Assembly: GCA_017527065.1 (NCBI GenBank)
Contig: JAFXQO010000001.1
Coordinates: 1-64,000, forward strand
Length of the DNA: 64,000 nucleotides
From: Clostridia bacterium
Lineage (GTDB): Bacteria > Bacillota > Clostridia > Christensenellales > Aristaeellaceae
Direction: 5' to 3'
Shown: positions 1-7,408 of the stretch, piece after piece
How the letters are laid out: every line of letters begins with the position of its first letter
Position numbering within the stretch: position 1 is the stretch's first letter
The notes under the pieces: generated by a model
What the model saw: only the letters and a program-made list of their open reading frames with translations
What the model was told of the DNA's origin: nothing
Database searches by the model: none
Program-made: the position numbers and the translations under genes

Positions 1-1
1 C

Positions 2-124
2 GCCCGGCCCGTTCCCGCGGCGCCGGCTCCGACGGCGCGCCCCGGCCAGCCCGTGCGACCCGCGCCCACCGGCGGCGGCAGACCGCATCCCGCGCCCGGC
101 GGCAAGCCCGGCCCGCGGCGCTGA
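2..124 (+). CDS. 3' end of an unidentified gene with a Pro/Ala/Gly-rich tail (partial)
   Basis: An open frame enters from the left edge and ends at a TGA at 122-124. It encodes about 40 residues dominated by Pro, Ala, Gly and Arg, which looks like a disordered C-terminal extension. A GC-rich hairpin 12 bases after the stop supports this being a real gene end. The body of the protein lies outside the window, so no function can be given. Such a composition can also arise by chance in GC-rich DNA, so the call is tentative. Confidence 0.4.
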   Translation, partial: ARPVPAAPAPTARPGQPVRPAPTGGGRPHPAPGGKPGPRR

Positions 125-136
125 AACGCGCAGCAA

Positions 137-170
137 GGCGCATCGCCCCCTTTCGCAGGGGCGGTGCGCC
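137..170 (+). terminator. Rho-independent terminator-like hairpin
   Basis: A 13-bp stem (137-149 with 158-170, one G-T pair) closes an 8-base loop. Only a short pyrimidine stretch follows (TCTTC), so termination may be inefficient. It sits just after the stop of the partial gene at the left edge. Confidence 0.55.
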
Positions 171-229
171 TCTTCGCAAAGGCGCAGGCGGCTGGAAAAC
201 CTGCGCATGCGGATTATGGGAGGAATCGC

Positions 230-1411
230 ATGATGAGCAGGAAAACACTGCTGCTGGCCGCGATCATTCTGGCGCTGGCCTGTGCGCCGGCCATGGGGGA
301 GAGAAGTATCGTGATACCCGACTTGAGTATAAAGCCGTTTGACATTCCCGATAACATGGCCATGGAGTATGTTCGCGGGATGGGTTTTGGCTGGAACCTG
401 GGCAACGCCATGGACGCCACGGCCAACGGAAACTTCCACGGCGACGACTTGGATCTGGAAGGCTGGTGGTGCCGCGTCAAGACCACGAAGGGCGTGTTCG
501 AGGCGCTGCGCGACAAGGGCTTTTCGACCGTTCGCATTCCCGTTTCGTGGCATGACCACGTATCTGGCGACGGCTACATCATAAACGAGGCGTGGATGGA
601 TCGGGTGCAGCAGTTGGTGGACTGGGCGCTCGAGTGCGATTTGCGCGTCATCCTGAACACGCACCACGACAACGAGGCGGCGTTTTGCTACCCGGATGAG
701 GCGCATATGGACAATTCCCTGTCCTACATGACCAACCTGTGGCGGCAGATTGCCGAGCGCTTCCGCAACTACGACGACCGGCTCATCTTTGAATCCATGA
801 ACGAGCCGCGCTTGGCAGGCACGGAATACGAGTGGTGGTTCAATCCGGGCAGCGAAACCTGCCGGGAGGCGGCGGAGTGCGTCAACCGGCTGAACCAGGC
901 CTTCGTGGACACGGTGCGCGTCGCCGGCGGCTGGAATACCTTGCGTTACCTGATGGTGCCGGGCTACGACGCTTCGCTGGCCGGCGCGGATCCGGCCTTC
1001 TTCCGCCTGCCAGAGGACAGAGCCAATCGGCTCATCGTGTCCGTTCATGCGTACATTCCCTATTCCTTCGCGCTGGATACCCAGGGGATCTCCTCGTTCA
1101 GTCTCAGGAACCCATCGCAGACCGGCGAAATCGACGAGCTGATGAACAGGCTCTACGAGCGGTACATCAGCCAGGGCGTTCCGGTCGTGATAGGCGAGTT
1201 TGGCGCGCTGAACAAGAACAACCTGCAGGATCGCGTCGACCTGACGGCCTATTACGTGGCCAGCGCCAGCGCGCGCGGCATCCCCTGCGTCTGGTGGGAC
1301 AACAACATCATTGACGGAAACGGCGAACGCTTCGGCCTGCTGAACCGCGCCACGCTGGAATGGTCCTTTCCGGAAATCGTGGAGACGGCGATGAAATACG
1401 CGCTGCGCTGA
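230..1411 (+). CDS. Secreted glycoside hydrolase family 5 (cellulase/mannanase-like)
   Basis: Endo-acting beta-glycanase of clan GH-A, predicted to cut beta-1,4-glucan or mannan outside the cell. The start at 230 has GGGAGGA five bases upstream and gives an N-terminal signal peptide (about residues 1-23, cleavage near AMG/ERS). Family landmarks appear in order: GFGWNLGN near residue 52, RIPVSWHDH near 102, NTHHDNE near 143, the acid/base in FESMNEPR (Glu192) and the nucleophile in VIGEFGAL (Glu323). At 393 residues it is a single catalytic domain with no carbohydrate-binding module or cell-wall anchor. Whether it prefers cellulose, mannan or xyloglucan cannot be read from sequence. A small hairpin (182-206) precedes the ribosome binding site; no clear promoter is seen. 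A terminator follows. Confidence 0.92.
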   Translation: MMSRKTLLLAAIILALACAPAMGERSIVIPDLSIKPFDIPDNMAMEYVRGMGFGWNLGNAMDATANGNFHGDDLDLEGWWCRVKTTKGVFEALRDKGFSTVRIPVSWHDHVSGDGYIINEAWMDRVQQLVDWALECDLRVILNTHHDNEAAFCYPDEAHMDNSLSYMTNLWRQIAERFRNYDDRLIFESMNEPRLAGTEYEWWFNPGSETCREAAECVNRLNQAFVDTVRVAGGWNTLRYLMVPGYDASLAGADPAFFRLPEDRANRLIVSVHAYIPYSFALDTQGISSFSLRNPSQTGEIDELMNRLYERYISQGVPVVIGEFGALNKNNLQDRVDLTAYYVASASARGIPCVWWDNNIIDGNGERFGLLNRATLEWSFPEIVETAMKYALR

Positions 1412-1439
1412 GTGCAATGCATCTTGCAGCATGGGAAAC

Positions 1440-1464
1440 GCCCGGTATGACGCCGGGCTTTTTT
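1440..1464 (+). terminator. Rho-independent terminator after the GH5 gene
   Basis: GCCCGG (1440-1445) pairs with CCGGGC (1453-1458) around a 7-base loop, followed directly by six T residues. It isolates the GH5 gene from the regulator downstream. Confidence 0.88.
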
Positions 1465-1477
1465 AGTATTAATTTTT

Positions 1478-1495
1478 TGATTAGCGTGCTAATCA
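1478..1495. promoter_or_regulatory. Palindromic operator, probable MarR autoregulatory site
   Basis: TGATTAGC (1478-1485) and GCTAATCA (1488-1495) form a perfect 8-bp inverted repeat with a 2-base spacer. It lies immediately upstream of the -35 hexamer of the marR promoter, and a half-site ATTAGC recurs at 1545-1550 between promoter and start codon. MarR-family dimers typically bind AT-rich palindromes of this size in their own promoter. The binding itself is inference. Confidence 0.65.
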
Positions 1496-1497
1496 TG

Positions 1498-1531
1498 TTG
1501 ACATCGTCCCAACCATATGCTACCATATAAT
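1498..1531 (+). promoter_or_regulatory. Promoter region of the marR-ABC exporter operon
   Basis: A consensus -35 TTGACA lies at 1498-1503. With a 17-base spacer the -10 would be TACCAT (1521-1526); a better hexamer, TATAAT, sits at 1526-1531 but at 22 bases spacing. Either the weaker -10 is used, or the region is deliberately suboptimal and under repressor control. Confidence 0.55.
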
Positions 1532-1575
1532 CAACAAACTAACTATTAGCTTGATGATGAAAGGAGGGAGGGCGC

Positions 1576-2088
1576 ATGAACGAGCGGGAAGGCAGCCAGC
1601 GGCCGCGTTCGCCGGTTGATCTGATCCTGCGCGCCAGCCGCGCGCACAAGCGCGTGGTCGAGCGGCAGATCGGCGAATTGGGCATCCACGGCGGCCAGCA
1701 TCACATGCTGATGATCCTCTCGTACCTGGGCCAGATCCCCGCGCAGAACGAGCTGGCCCGCCGCATGGACATTAGCCCCGCGTCGGCGGCGAACATGCTC
1801 AAGCGGCTGGAGACCGGCGGCTACATCGAGCGCCGGGTGGGCGCGTCCGACGGGCGGCGCAACGAGGTGCGCATCACCGAAAAGGGCGGCGAAGTGGTCG
1901 AGCGCTCGAAGCGCATCTTCGAGGAGGTCGACCGGCGCATGTTCGAGGGCTTCACGGGCGAAGAGACGGAGCGGCTGCGGGACGCGCTGGAGCGGGTTCA
2001 CGCGAACCTCCGGGGCATGGAGGAAGAAATCGGCGGCCAGGAGGACGTGGCCGCGCCGGATGAGGAAGGGAATGAGACAAGGCAATGA
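1576..2088 (+). CDS. MarR family transcriptional regulator
   Basis: Winged-helix repressor of 170 residues. AAGGAGG lies 8 bases before the ATG. The N-terminal dimerisation helices are followed by the HTH region (QNELARRMDISPASAANMLKR, roughly residues 56-76) and the wing with the Asp-x-Arg-Arg signature (GASDGRRNEV). The C-terminal tail is acidic. The stop overlaps the start of the next gene (ATGA), so it is translationally coupled to the two ABC exporter genes and very likely controls them and itself through the palindrome upstream. The ligand is unknown; such operons often respond to drugs or toxic lipids. Confidence 0.93.
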   Translation: MNEREGSQRPRSPVDLILRASRAHKRVVERQIGELGIHGGQHHMLMILSYLGQIPAQNELARRMDISPASAANMLKRLETGGYIERRVGASDGRRNEVRITEKGGEVVERSKRIFEEVDRRMFEGFTGEETERLRDALERVHANLRGMEEEIGGQEDVAAPDEEGNETRQ

Positions 2089-3851
2089 ATAAAAAAGAAA
2101 AAGTGACGTTCTGGCAGCGATGGGGCAAATACGTGAAGCCCTACTGGGTCTATTTTGTGCTCGCGCCGGTGTTCATGATCGTGGAGGTGCTGGGCGAGGT
2201 GATACTGCCCAAGCTTTACGCAAACATCGTCAACAACGGCGTGCAGGGCGGCATGGGGCCGGGCTACATCATCTGGGCCGCGGTGTTCATGATCGTGACC
2301 TCGCTGGCGATGATGGCCGGCGGCGTCGGCGGCGCGTATTTCGGAACGAAGGCGTCGGTCAGCTTCTCGGCCGACCTGCGGCGCGACGTGTTCTCGCGGG
2401 TGCAGGAGTTCTCCTTCGCGAATATCGACCATTTCGCCACGGGCTCCCTCATCACGCGCCTGACCAACGACATCACGCAGCTGCAGAACTTCGTGATGAT
2501 GATACTGCGCATGACGCTGCGCGCCCCCGGCATGCTGATCGGCGCGCTGTTCATGGCCATCACGCTGAACCCCGGCCTGGCGCGGGTGCTGCTGGTGACG
2601 ATTCCGCTGATGCTGATCGTGATCGTGTTCTTCATCACGAAGGCGTTCCCGCGCTTTCAGGCCATGCAGGGCAAGATCGACGCGCTGAACTCCACCATCC
2701 AGGAGAACCTGACCAACGTGCGCGTGGTGAAATCCTTCGTTCGGGAGGATTATGAGAACGGCAAATTCCGCACGGCCAACGGCAACCTGAAGCAGGCCGG
2801 CCTGAACGCCATCAAGCTCATGATCTTCATTTCGCCCCTGATGATGCTGTTCATGAACTTCACCACGCTGGCGGTGCTGTATTTCGGCGGCCAGCAGGTG
2901 GCGGAAGGGACCATGCCCGTCGGCGACCTGACCGCGTTCGTGACCTACATCACCCAGATTCTCATGTCGCTCATGATGACCACCATGCTCTTCATGAATT
3001 CCTCCCGCGCCATGGCCTCGGCCAAGCGCATCCGCGAGGTGTTCGACGAGGAGCTCGACCTGTCCGACGAAAACGCGAAGCAGCCGGACCGCCAGGTCGA
3101 AAAGGGCGAGATCGAGTTCAGAAACGTGTCCTTCCGCTACTACAAGAACAGCGAGGGCAAGGTGCTGGACAACGTGTCCTTCCACATCGAGCCCGGCCAG
3201 ACGGTGGGCATCATCGGCTCCACCGGCTGCGGCAAGACCACGCTGGTCTCCATGATCCCGCGCCTGTACGACGCGGACGAGGGCCAGGTGCTGGTGGACG
3301 GGGTGGACGTCAAAGACTACAGCCTGAAAAACCTGCGGGAAGGCGTGGGCATGGTGCTGCAAAAGAACGTGCTCTTCTCCGGCACCATCGAGGAGAACCT
3401 GCGCTGGGGCGACGAAGACGCCAGCATGGACGAAATTCGCGCCGCCGCGGAAAGCGCCCAGGCCGATCAGTTCGTCACCTCCTTCAGCAAGGGCTATGAT
3501 ACCGAGCTCGGCCAGGGCGGCGTGAACGTGTCCGGCGGCCAGAAGCAGTGCCTGTGCATCGCCCGCGCGCTGCTCAAGCACCCGAAGATCCTCATCCTGG
3601 ACGACTCCACCAGCGCCGTGGACACGGCGACCGAGGCGCGCATCCGCAAGGCGTTCAAGAACGAGCTGGCCGGCTCCACCAAGCTGATCATCGCGCAGCG
3701 CATCACCTCCGTGATGGACGCCGACCTGATCATCGTGGTCAACGAGGGCCAGATCACCGGCATCGGCACCCACGACGAGCTGCTGGCCGGCAACGCCGAG
3801 TACCAGGAAATCTTTGATTCTCAGATGAGCCGGAAGGAGGTCGGTGCGTAA
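2085..3851 (+). CDS. ABC exporter half-transporter, degenerate-site subunit
   Basis: A 588-residue fusion of a six-helix type I exporter domain (about residues 15-320) and a nucleotide-binding domain. Walker A is GSTGCGKTT, the signature VSGGQ, Walker B ILILDDS. The catalytic Glu after Walker B is Asp and the switch His is Gln (IIAQR), as in the degenerate-site partner of heterodimeric exporters such as BmrCD or TM287/288. Walker A plus signature remain intact. It overlaps marR by 4 bases and its own TAA shares a base with the next ATG, so the two subunits are made together. Substrate cannot be deduced; multidrug or lipid export is the usual role. Confidence 0.93.
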   Translation: MNKKEKVTFWQRWGKYVKPYWVYFVLAPVFMIVEVLGEVILPKLYANIVNNGVQGGMGPGYIIWAAVFMIVTSLAMMAGGVGGAYFGTKASVSFSADLRRDVFSRVQEFSFANIDHFATGSLITRLTNDITQLQNFVMMILRMTLRAPGMLIGALFMAITLNPGLARVLLVTIPLMLIVIVFFITKAFPRFQAMQGKIDALNSTIQENLTNVRVVKSFVREDYENGKFRTANGNLKQAGLNAIKLMIFISPLMMLFMNFTTLAVLYFGGQQVAEGTMPVGDLTAFVTYITQILMSLMMTTMLFMNSSRAMASAKRIREVFDEELDLSDENAKQPDRQVEKGEIEFRNVSFRYYKNSEGKVLDNVSFHIEPGQTVGIIGSTGCGKTTLVSMIPRLYDADEGQVLVDGVDVKDYSLKNLREGVGMVLQKNVLFSGTIEENLRWGDEDASMDEIRAAAESAQADQFVTSFSKGYDTELGQGGVNVSGGQKQCLCIARALLKHPKILILDDSTSAVDTATEARIRKAFKNELAGSTKLIIAQRITSVMDADLIIVVNEGQITGIGTHDELLAGNAEYQEIFDSQMSRKEVGA

Positions 3852-5710
3852 TGGCCGGTCGCAATCTTGAAGAGCTTCAGAAGCGATACAACAGCAGCGC
3901 CAAGCCGGGCGGCCGGCCGGGACGCCAGCCCTGGGGCGCGAGAGGCCCCATGAAGAAGCCCGCGAACACCAAGGCCATCGTCAAGCGCCTTTTCGGCTAT
4001 ATCATGGAGTATCGCTGGCGGATGGCGCTGGCTATCGTGTGCCTGTTCGCCAGCACCGGCGCGAGCATGGCCGGCTCCTACATGCTGCGCCCCATCGTGA
4101 ACAACGTGGCCAACGGCGATCTGGACGCGGCGACGCGCATCGCCAACCTGGGCAGCGGCCTGCTGGTGCTGGCGCTGGTGTATGTGTGCGGCATCGCGTG
4201 CACCTATTGCCAGAGCCGCCTGATGATCGGCGTGTCGCAGAACGCCATCGAAAGGATCCGCAACGACCTGTTCAGCAAGCTGCAGACCCTGCCCGTGCGC
4301 TTCTATGACACCGAAAACAACGGCGAGGTCATGAGCCGCTTCACCAACGACGTGGACAACATCGGCATGATGCTGGACAACAGCCTCATGAGCATCATCC
4401 AGGGCTCCGTCACGCTGGTGGGCACCTTCATCATGATGGTGTACACGAATATCTGGCTCACGCTGATCACCGTGGCGTTCACGCCCATCTTCATGAAGCT
4501 GGGCAGCGTCATCGGCGGCGCAAGCCACAAGTATTATTCCGCGCAGCAGGCGGCGCTGGGCGCCGTGAACGGCTATATCGAAGAGACCGTGAACGGCCAG
4601 AAGGCCGTGAAGGTGTTCAACCATGAGGAGATCTGCAAGGAAGAGTTCGGCTCGCTGAACAACGACCTGCGCGACAAGCAGATGAAGGCCTCCTTCTACG
4701 GCGGCATCATGGGCCCCATCATGGGCAACACCAGCCAGATCAGCTACTCCGTGACCGCGGGCGTGGGCGGCGTGCTCTGCGCGCTGGGCAAGTTCGACAT
4801 CGGCGGCCTGGCCGTGTTCGTCAACTACGCGCGCCAGTTCTCCCAGCCCATCAACACGCTGTCCATGCAGGTGAGCACCATCTTCTCGGCCCTGGCCGGC
4901 GCGGAGCGCGTGTTCAACATCATGGATCGCGAGCCCGAAGCCCCCGACGCGCCGGACGCCATCGACGACACGCCCATCCGCGGCGACGTGGTGCTGGAAC
5001 ACGTGACCTTCGGCTACAATCCGGACAAGGTCATCCTGAAGGACATCTCCCTCTACGCGCATCCCGGCCAGAAGATCGCCTTCGTGGGCTCCACCGGCGC
5101 GGGCAAGACCACCGTGACCAACCTGCTGAACCGGTTCTACGACATCGCCGAGGGCTCGATCACCATCGACGGCGTGGACATCCGGAACTACAAGCGGGAA
5201 TTCCTGCGCAGGAACATCGCCATGGTGCTGCAGGACACTCACCTGTTCACCGGCACGGTGATGGAGAACATCCGCTACGGCCGCCTCGACGCCACCGACG
5301 AGGAGGTCATCGAGGCCGCGAAGATGGCCAGCGCCCACAGCTTCATCATGCGCCTCTCGGACGGCTACAACACCCGCATCGAGGGCGACGGCGCGAACCT
5401 CTCCCAGGGCCAGCGGCAGCTTTTGAACATCGCCCGCGCGGCGATCAGCAAGGCACCCATCCTGGTGCTGGACGAGGCCACCAGCTCGGTCGATACCCGC
5501 ACCGAGCGGCACATCGAGCGCGGCATGGACCGGCTGATGAAGAACCGCACCACCTTCGTCATCGCGCACCGGCTCTCCACCGTGCGCAACGCCAACGCCA
5601 TCATGGTGCTGGAGCACGGCGTCATCATCGAGCGCGGCGACCACGACGCGCTGCTCGAGCAGAAGGGCCGCTATTACGAGCTCTATACCGGCAAGAAGGA
5701 ACTGGATTAA
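3851..5710 (+). CDS. ABC exporter half-transporter, canonical-site subunit
   Basis: A 619-residue partner of the preceding gene. It has a 40-residue basic, Gly/Pro-rich N-terminal extension, six membrane helices and a nucleotide-binding domain with Walker A GSTGAGKTT, Walker B LVLDEA (catalytic Glu present) and switch His (VIAHR). Its signature is LSQGQ rather than LSGGQ. Combined with the Asp and Gln substitutions in the partner, this gives one canonical and one degenerate composite ATP site, the hallmark of a heterodimer. No terminator separates it from the SCIFF promoter just downstream, so some read-through is possible. Confidence 0.93.
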   Translation: MAGRNLEELQKRYNSSAKPGGRPGRQPWGARGPMKKPANTKAIVKRLFGYIMEYRWRMALAIVCLFASTGASMAGSYMLRPIVNNVANGDLDAATRIANLGSGLLVLALVYVCGIACTYCQSRLMIGVSQNAIERIRNDLFSKLQTLPVRFYDTENNGEVMSRFTNDVDNIGMMLDNSLMSIIQGSVTLVGTFIMMVYTNIWLTLITVAFTPIFMKLGSVIGGASHKYYSAQQAALGAVNGYIEETVNGQKAVKVFNHEEICKEEFGSLNNDLRDKQMKASFYGGIMGPIMGNTSQISYSVTAGVGGVLCALGKFDIGGLAVFVNYARQFSQPINTLSMQVSTIFSALAGAERVFNIMDREPEAPDAPDAIDDTPIRGDVVLEHVTFGYNPDKVILKDISLYAHPGQKIAFVGSTGAGKTTVTNLLNRFYDIAEGSITIDGVDIRNYKREFLRRNIAMVLQDTHLFTGTVMENIRYGRLDATDEEVIEAAKMASAHSFIMRLSDGYNTRIEGDGANLSQGQRQLLNIARAAISKAPILVLDEATSSVDTRTERHIERGMDRLMKNRTTFVIAHRLSTVRNANAIMVLEHGVIIERGDHDALLEQKGRYYELYTGKKELD

Positions 5711-5729
5711 ACCCGCCTAATGGTTTAAC

Positions 5730-5758
5730 TTGACAGGCCGGCGCGTTCATGCTATACT
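5730..5758 (+). promoter_or_regulatory. Strong promoter for the SCIFF locus
   Basis: TTGACA (5730-5735), 17 bases, TATACT (5753-5758): one mismatch from the sigma-A consensus. Transcription would begin near 5765, leaving a leader of about 50 bases before the SCIFF start. Confidence 0.85.
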
Positions 5759-5814
5759 GGACAAAACTTGAACGATGGCCCTTTATGGGCGGCCGATAGA
5801 ATGGAGAGATGACA

Positions 5815-5961
5815 ATGAAGAGAATCGTGACCATCAACACCCGCGACCTGAACAAGAGCGCCGTGACCGGCGGCTGCGGCGAGTGCCAGACCTCCTGCCA
5901 GTCTGCCTGCAAGACTTCCTGCGGCGTCGCCAATCAGAAGTGCGAGAACAAGAACAAGTAA
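5815..5961 (+). CDS. scfA: SCIFF ranthipeptide precursor (six cysteines in forty-five residues)
   Basis: A 48-residue peptide with GGAGAG six bases before the ATG. The C-terminal core carries six cysteines at 21, 24, 28, 32, 36 and 43 in the family pattern GGCGECQTSC...ACKTSC...NQKC. SCIFF peptides are ribosomally made and receive a thioether from Cys to a non-neighbouring residue, installed by the radical SAM/SPASM enzyme encoded next door. The N-terminal half is the basic leader. Residue 37, directly after the fifth Cys, is Gly; in the studied homologue CteA the thioether acceptor at this place is, as I recall, Thr. The gene is separated from its maturase by a terminator hairpin. The biological role of SCIFF products is not settled; quorum sensing has been proposed. 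Confidence 0.95.
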   Translation: MKRIVTINTRDLNKSAVTGGCGECQTSCQSACKTSCGVANQKCENKNK

Positions 5962-5980
5962 CAGGACAAACAAAAGCGAA

Positions 5981-6007
5981 AATGCCGCCGCAAAAGGCGG
6001 CATTTTT
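5981..6007 (+). terminator. Intercistronic terminator between SCIFF precursor and maturase
   Basis: AATGCCGCC (5981-5989) pairs with GGCGGCATT (5996-6004) around GCAAAA, followed by more T residues. No second promoter is visible before the maturase, so the hairpin probably works as a leaky terminator that sets a high precursor-to-enzyme ratio. Confidence 0.85.
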
Positions 6008-6028
6008 GATACGCGAAGGGATAGGCAT

Positions 6029-7408
6029 ATGGTTCATCAGTACAAGCTCAACGGCTACAACATCGTGCTCGACACCGCCTCCGGCTCCGTTCACGCCGTG
6101 GACGAGGCGGCCTACGACGTGATCGCGCTGTATAAGGACAGGACGGAGGAGGAGATCGTCGCCGCGGTGTCGGAAAAGCACGGCCTCGCGGCGGAGGAGG
6201 TGTGCGAGTGCCTTCGCGACGTGCGCGCGCTGGAGAAGGAGGGCAAACTCTTCTCCGAGGACATCTACGAAGACCTGGCCTTCGATTTCAAGGCGCGCCC
6301 GGTCGTGGTCAAGGCGCTGTGCCTGCACGTGGCGCACACCTGCAACCTCAACTGCGCCTATTGCTTCGCCAGCCAGGGCAAGTATCACGGCGAGCGCGCG
6401 CTGATGTCCTTCGAGGTGGGCAAACAGGCGCTGGATTTCCTCATCGCCCATTCCGGCGCGCGGCGCAACCTGGAGGTGGACTTCTTCGGCGGCGAGCCGC
6501 TGATGAACTGGGACGTGGTCAAGCGGCTGGTCGCCTACGCCCGGGAGCAGGAAAAGAACCACAATAAAAACTTCCGCTTCACCCTCACCACCAACGGCAT
6601 GCTGATCGACGACGACGTGATCGACTTCTGCAACCGCGAGATGAGCAACGTCGTGCTCAGCCTGGACGGGCGCAAAGAGGTGCACGACCGGCTGCGCGTG
6701 GACTACGCGGGCCGCGGCAGCTATGACAGAATCGTGCCGAAATTCAAGAAATTCGTGGAGGCGCGGGGCGGCAAAAACTACTACATGCGCGGCACCTTCA
6801 CCCGACACAACCTGGATTTCACCAACGACATATTCCACATGGCCGACCTGGGCTTCACCGAGCTCAGCATGGAGCCGGTGGTGTGCGCGCCGGGTGATCC
6901 CGAGGCGCTGCGGGAGGAGGATCTGCCCATCCTCTGCGAACAGTACGAGATCCTGGCGAAGGAGATGCTCAAGCGCCGCAGGGAAGGCCGGCCCTTCACC
7001 TTCTATCACTACATGATCGACCTGACCGGCGGGCCGTGCATCTACAAGCGCGTCACCGGCTGCGGCTCGGGCACCGAGTACATGGCCGTGACCCCCTGGG
7101 GCGATCTGTACCCCTGCCACCAGTTCGTGGGCGAGGAGAAGTACAAACTGGGCGACATCTGGGCGGGCGTCACCAACGAAAGGGTCCAAAATGAATTCAA
7201 GATGGTCAACGCCTACGCCCGCCCCGAGTGCAGGGACTGCTGGGCCAAGCTGTACTGTTCCGGCGGCTGCGCGGCCAACGCGTACCACGCCACCGGCAGC
7301 ATCCGCGGCGTTTACGAGTACGGCTGCGCGCTGTTCAAGAAGCGCATGGAGTGCGCCATCATGATGCAGGTGGCCCAGGCCATGGACGGCGCGGAGGACG
7401 AAGCATGA
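6029..7408 (+). CDS. scfB: Radical SAM/SPASM thioether maturase of SCIFF
   Basis: A 459-residue enzyme that uses S-adenosylmethionine and iron-sulfur clusters to crosslink the SCIFF precursor. The N-terminal 90 residues resemble the peptide-binding winged-helix (RRE-like) region. The radical SAM cluster motif is C105-x3-C109-x2-C112 (CNLNCAYC), followed by GGEP near residue 155. The C-terminal SPASM domain has the Cys-rich pattern CGSGTEY, LYPCHQF, CRDCWAKLYCSGGC and a final Cys near YEYGC, enough for two auxiliary [4Fe-4S] clusters. Length and motifs match the clostridial SCIFF maturase family (CteB). The ribosome binding site (GAAGGG) is modest. Its TGA overlaps the ATG of the next gene by four bases. 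Confidence 0.95.
   Translation: MVHQYKLNGYNIVLDTASGSVHAVDEAAYDVIALYKDRTEEEIVAAVSEKHGLAAEEVCECLRDVRALEKEGKLFSEDIYEDLAFDFKARPVVVKALCLHVAHTCNLNCAYCFASQGKYHGERALMSFEVGKQALDFLIAHSGARRNLEVDFFGGEPLMNWDVVKRLVAYAREQEKNHNKNFRFTLTTNGMLIDDDVIDFCNREMSNVVLSLDGRKEVHDRLRVDYAGRGSYDRIVPKFKKFVEARGGKNYYMRGTFTRHNLDFTNDIFHMADLGFTELSMEPVVCAPGDPEALREEDLPILCEQYEILAKEMLKRRREGRPFTFYHYMIDLTGGPCIYKRVTGCGSGTEYMAVTPWGDLYPCHQFVGEEKYKLGDIWAGVTNERVQNEFKMVNAYARPECRDCWAKLYCSGGCAANAYHATGSIRGVYEYGCALFKKRMECAIMMQVAQAMDGAEDEA

Noticed and set aside
164..229. An upstream in-frame start for the GH5 protein
   Set aside because: It would place 22 charged residues before the signal peptide and begins inside the preceding hairpin, whereas GGGAGGA fits the ATG at 230.
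1998..3773. Long open frame on the minus strand opposite the first ABC exporter gene, rich in His, Val, Gln, Asp and Gly
   Set aside because: It mirrors codon periodicity of the strong coding strand in GC-rich DNA. No domain, no ribosome site, and the plus-strand gene has all family motifs.
3821..5644. 607-codon minus-strand frame opposite the second ABC exporter gene
   Set aside because: Shadow frame of the same kind: periodic His/Val/Asp/Ala composition and no start signal.
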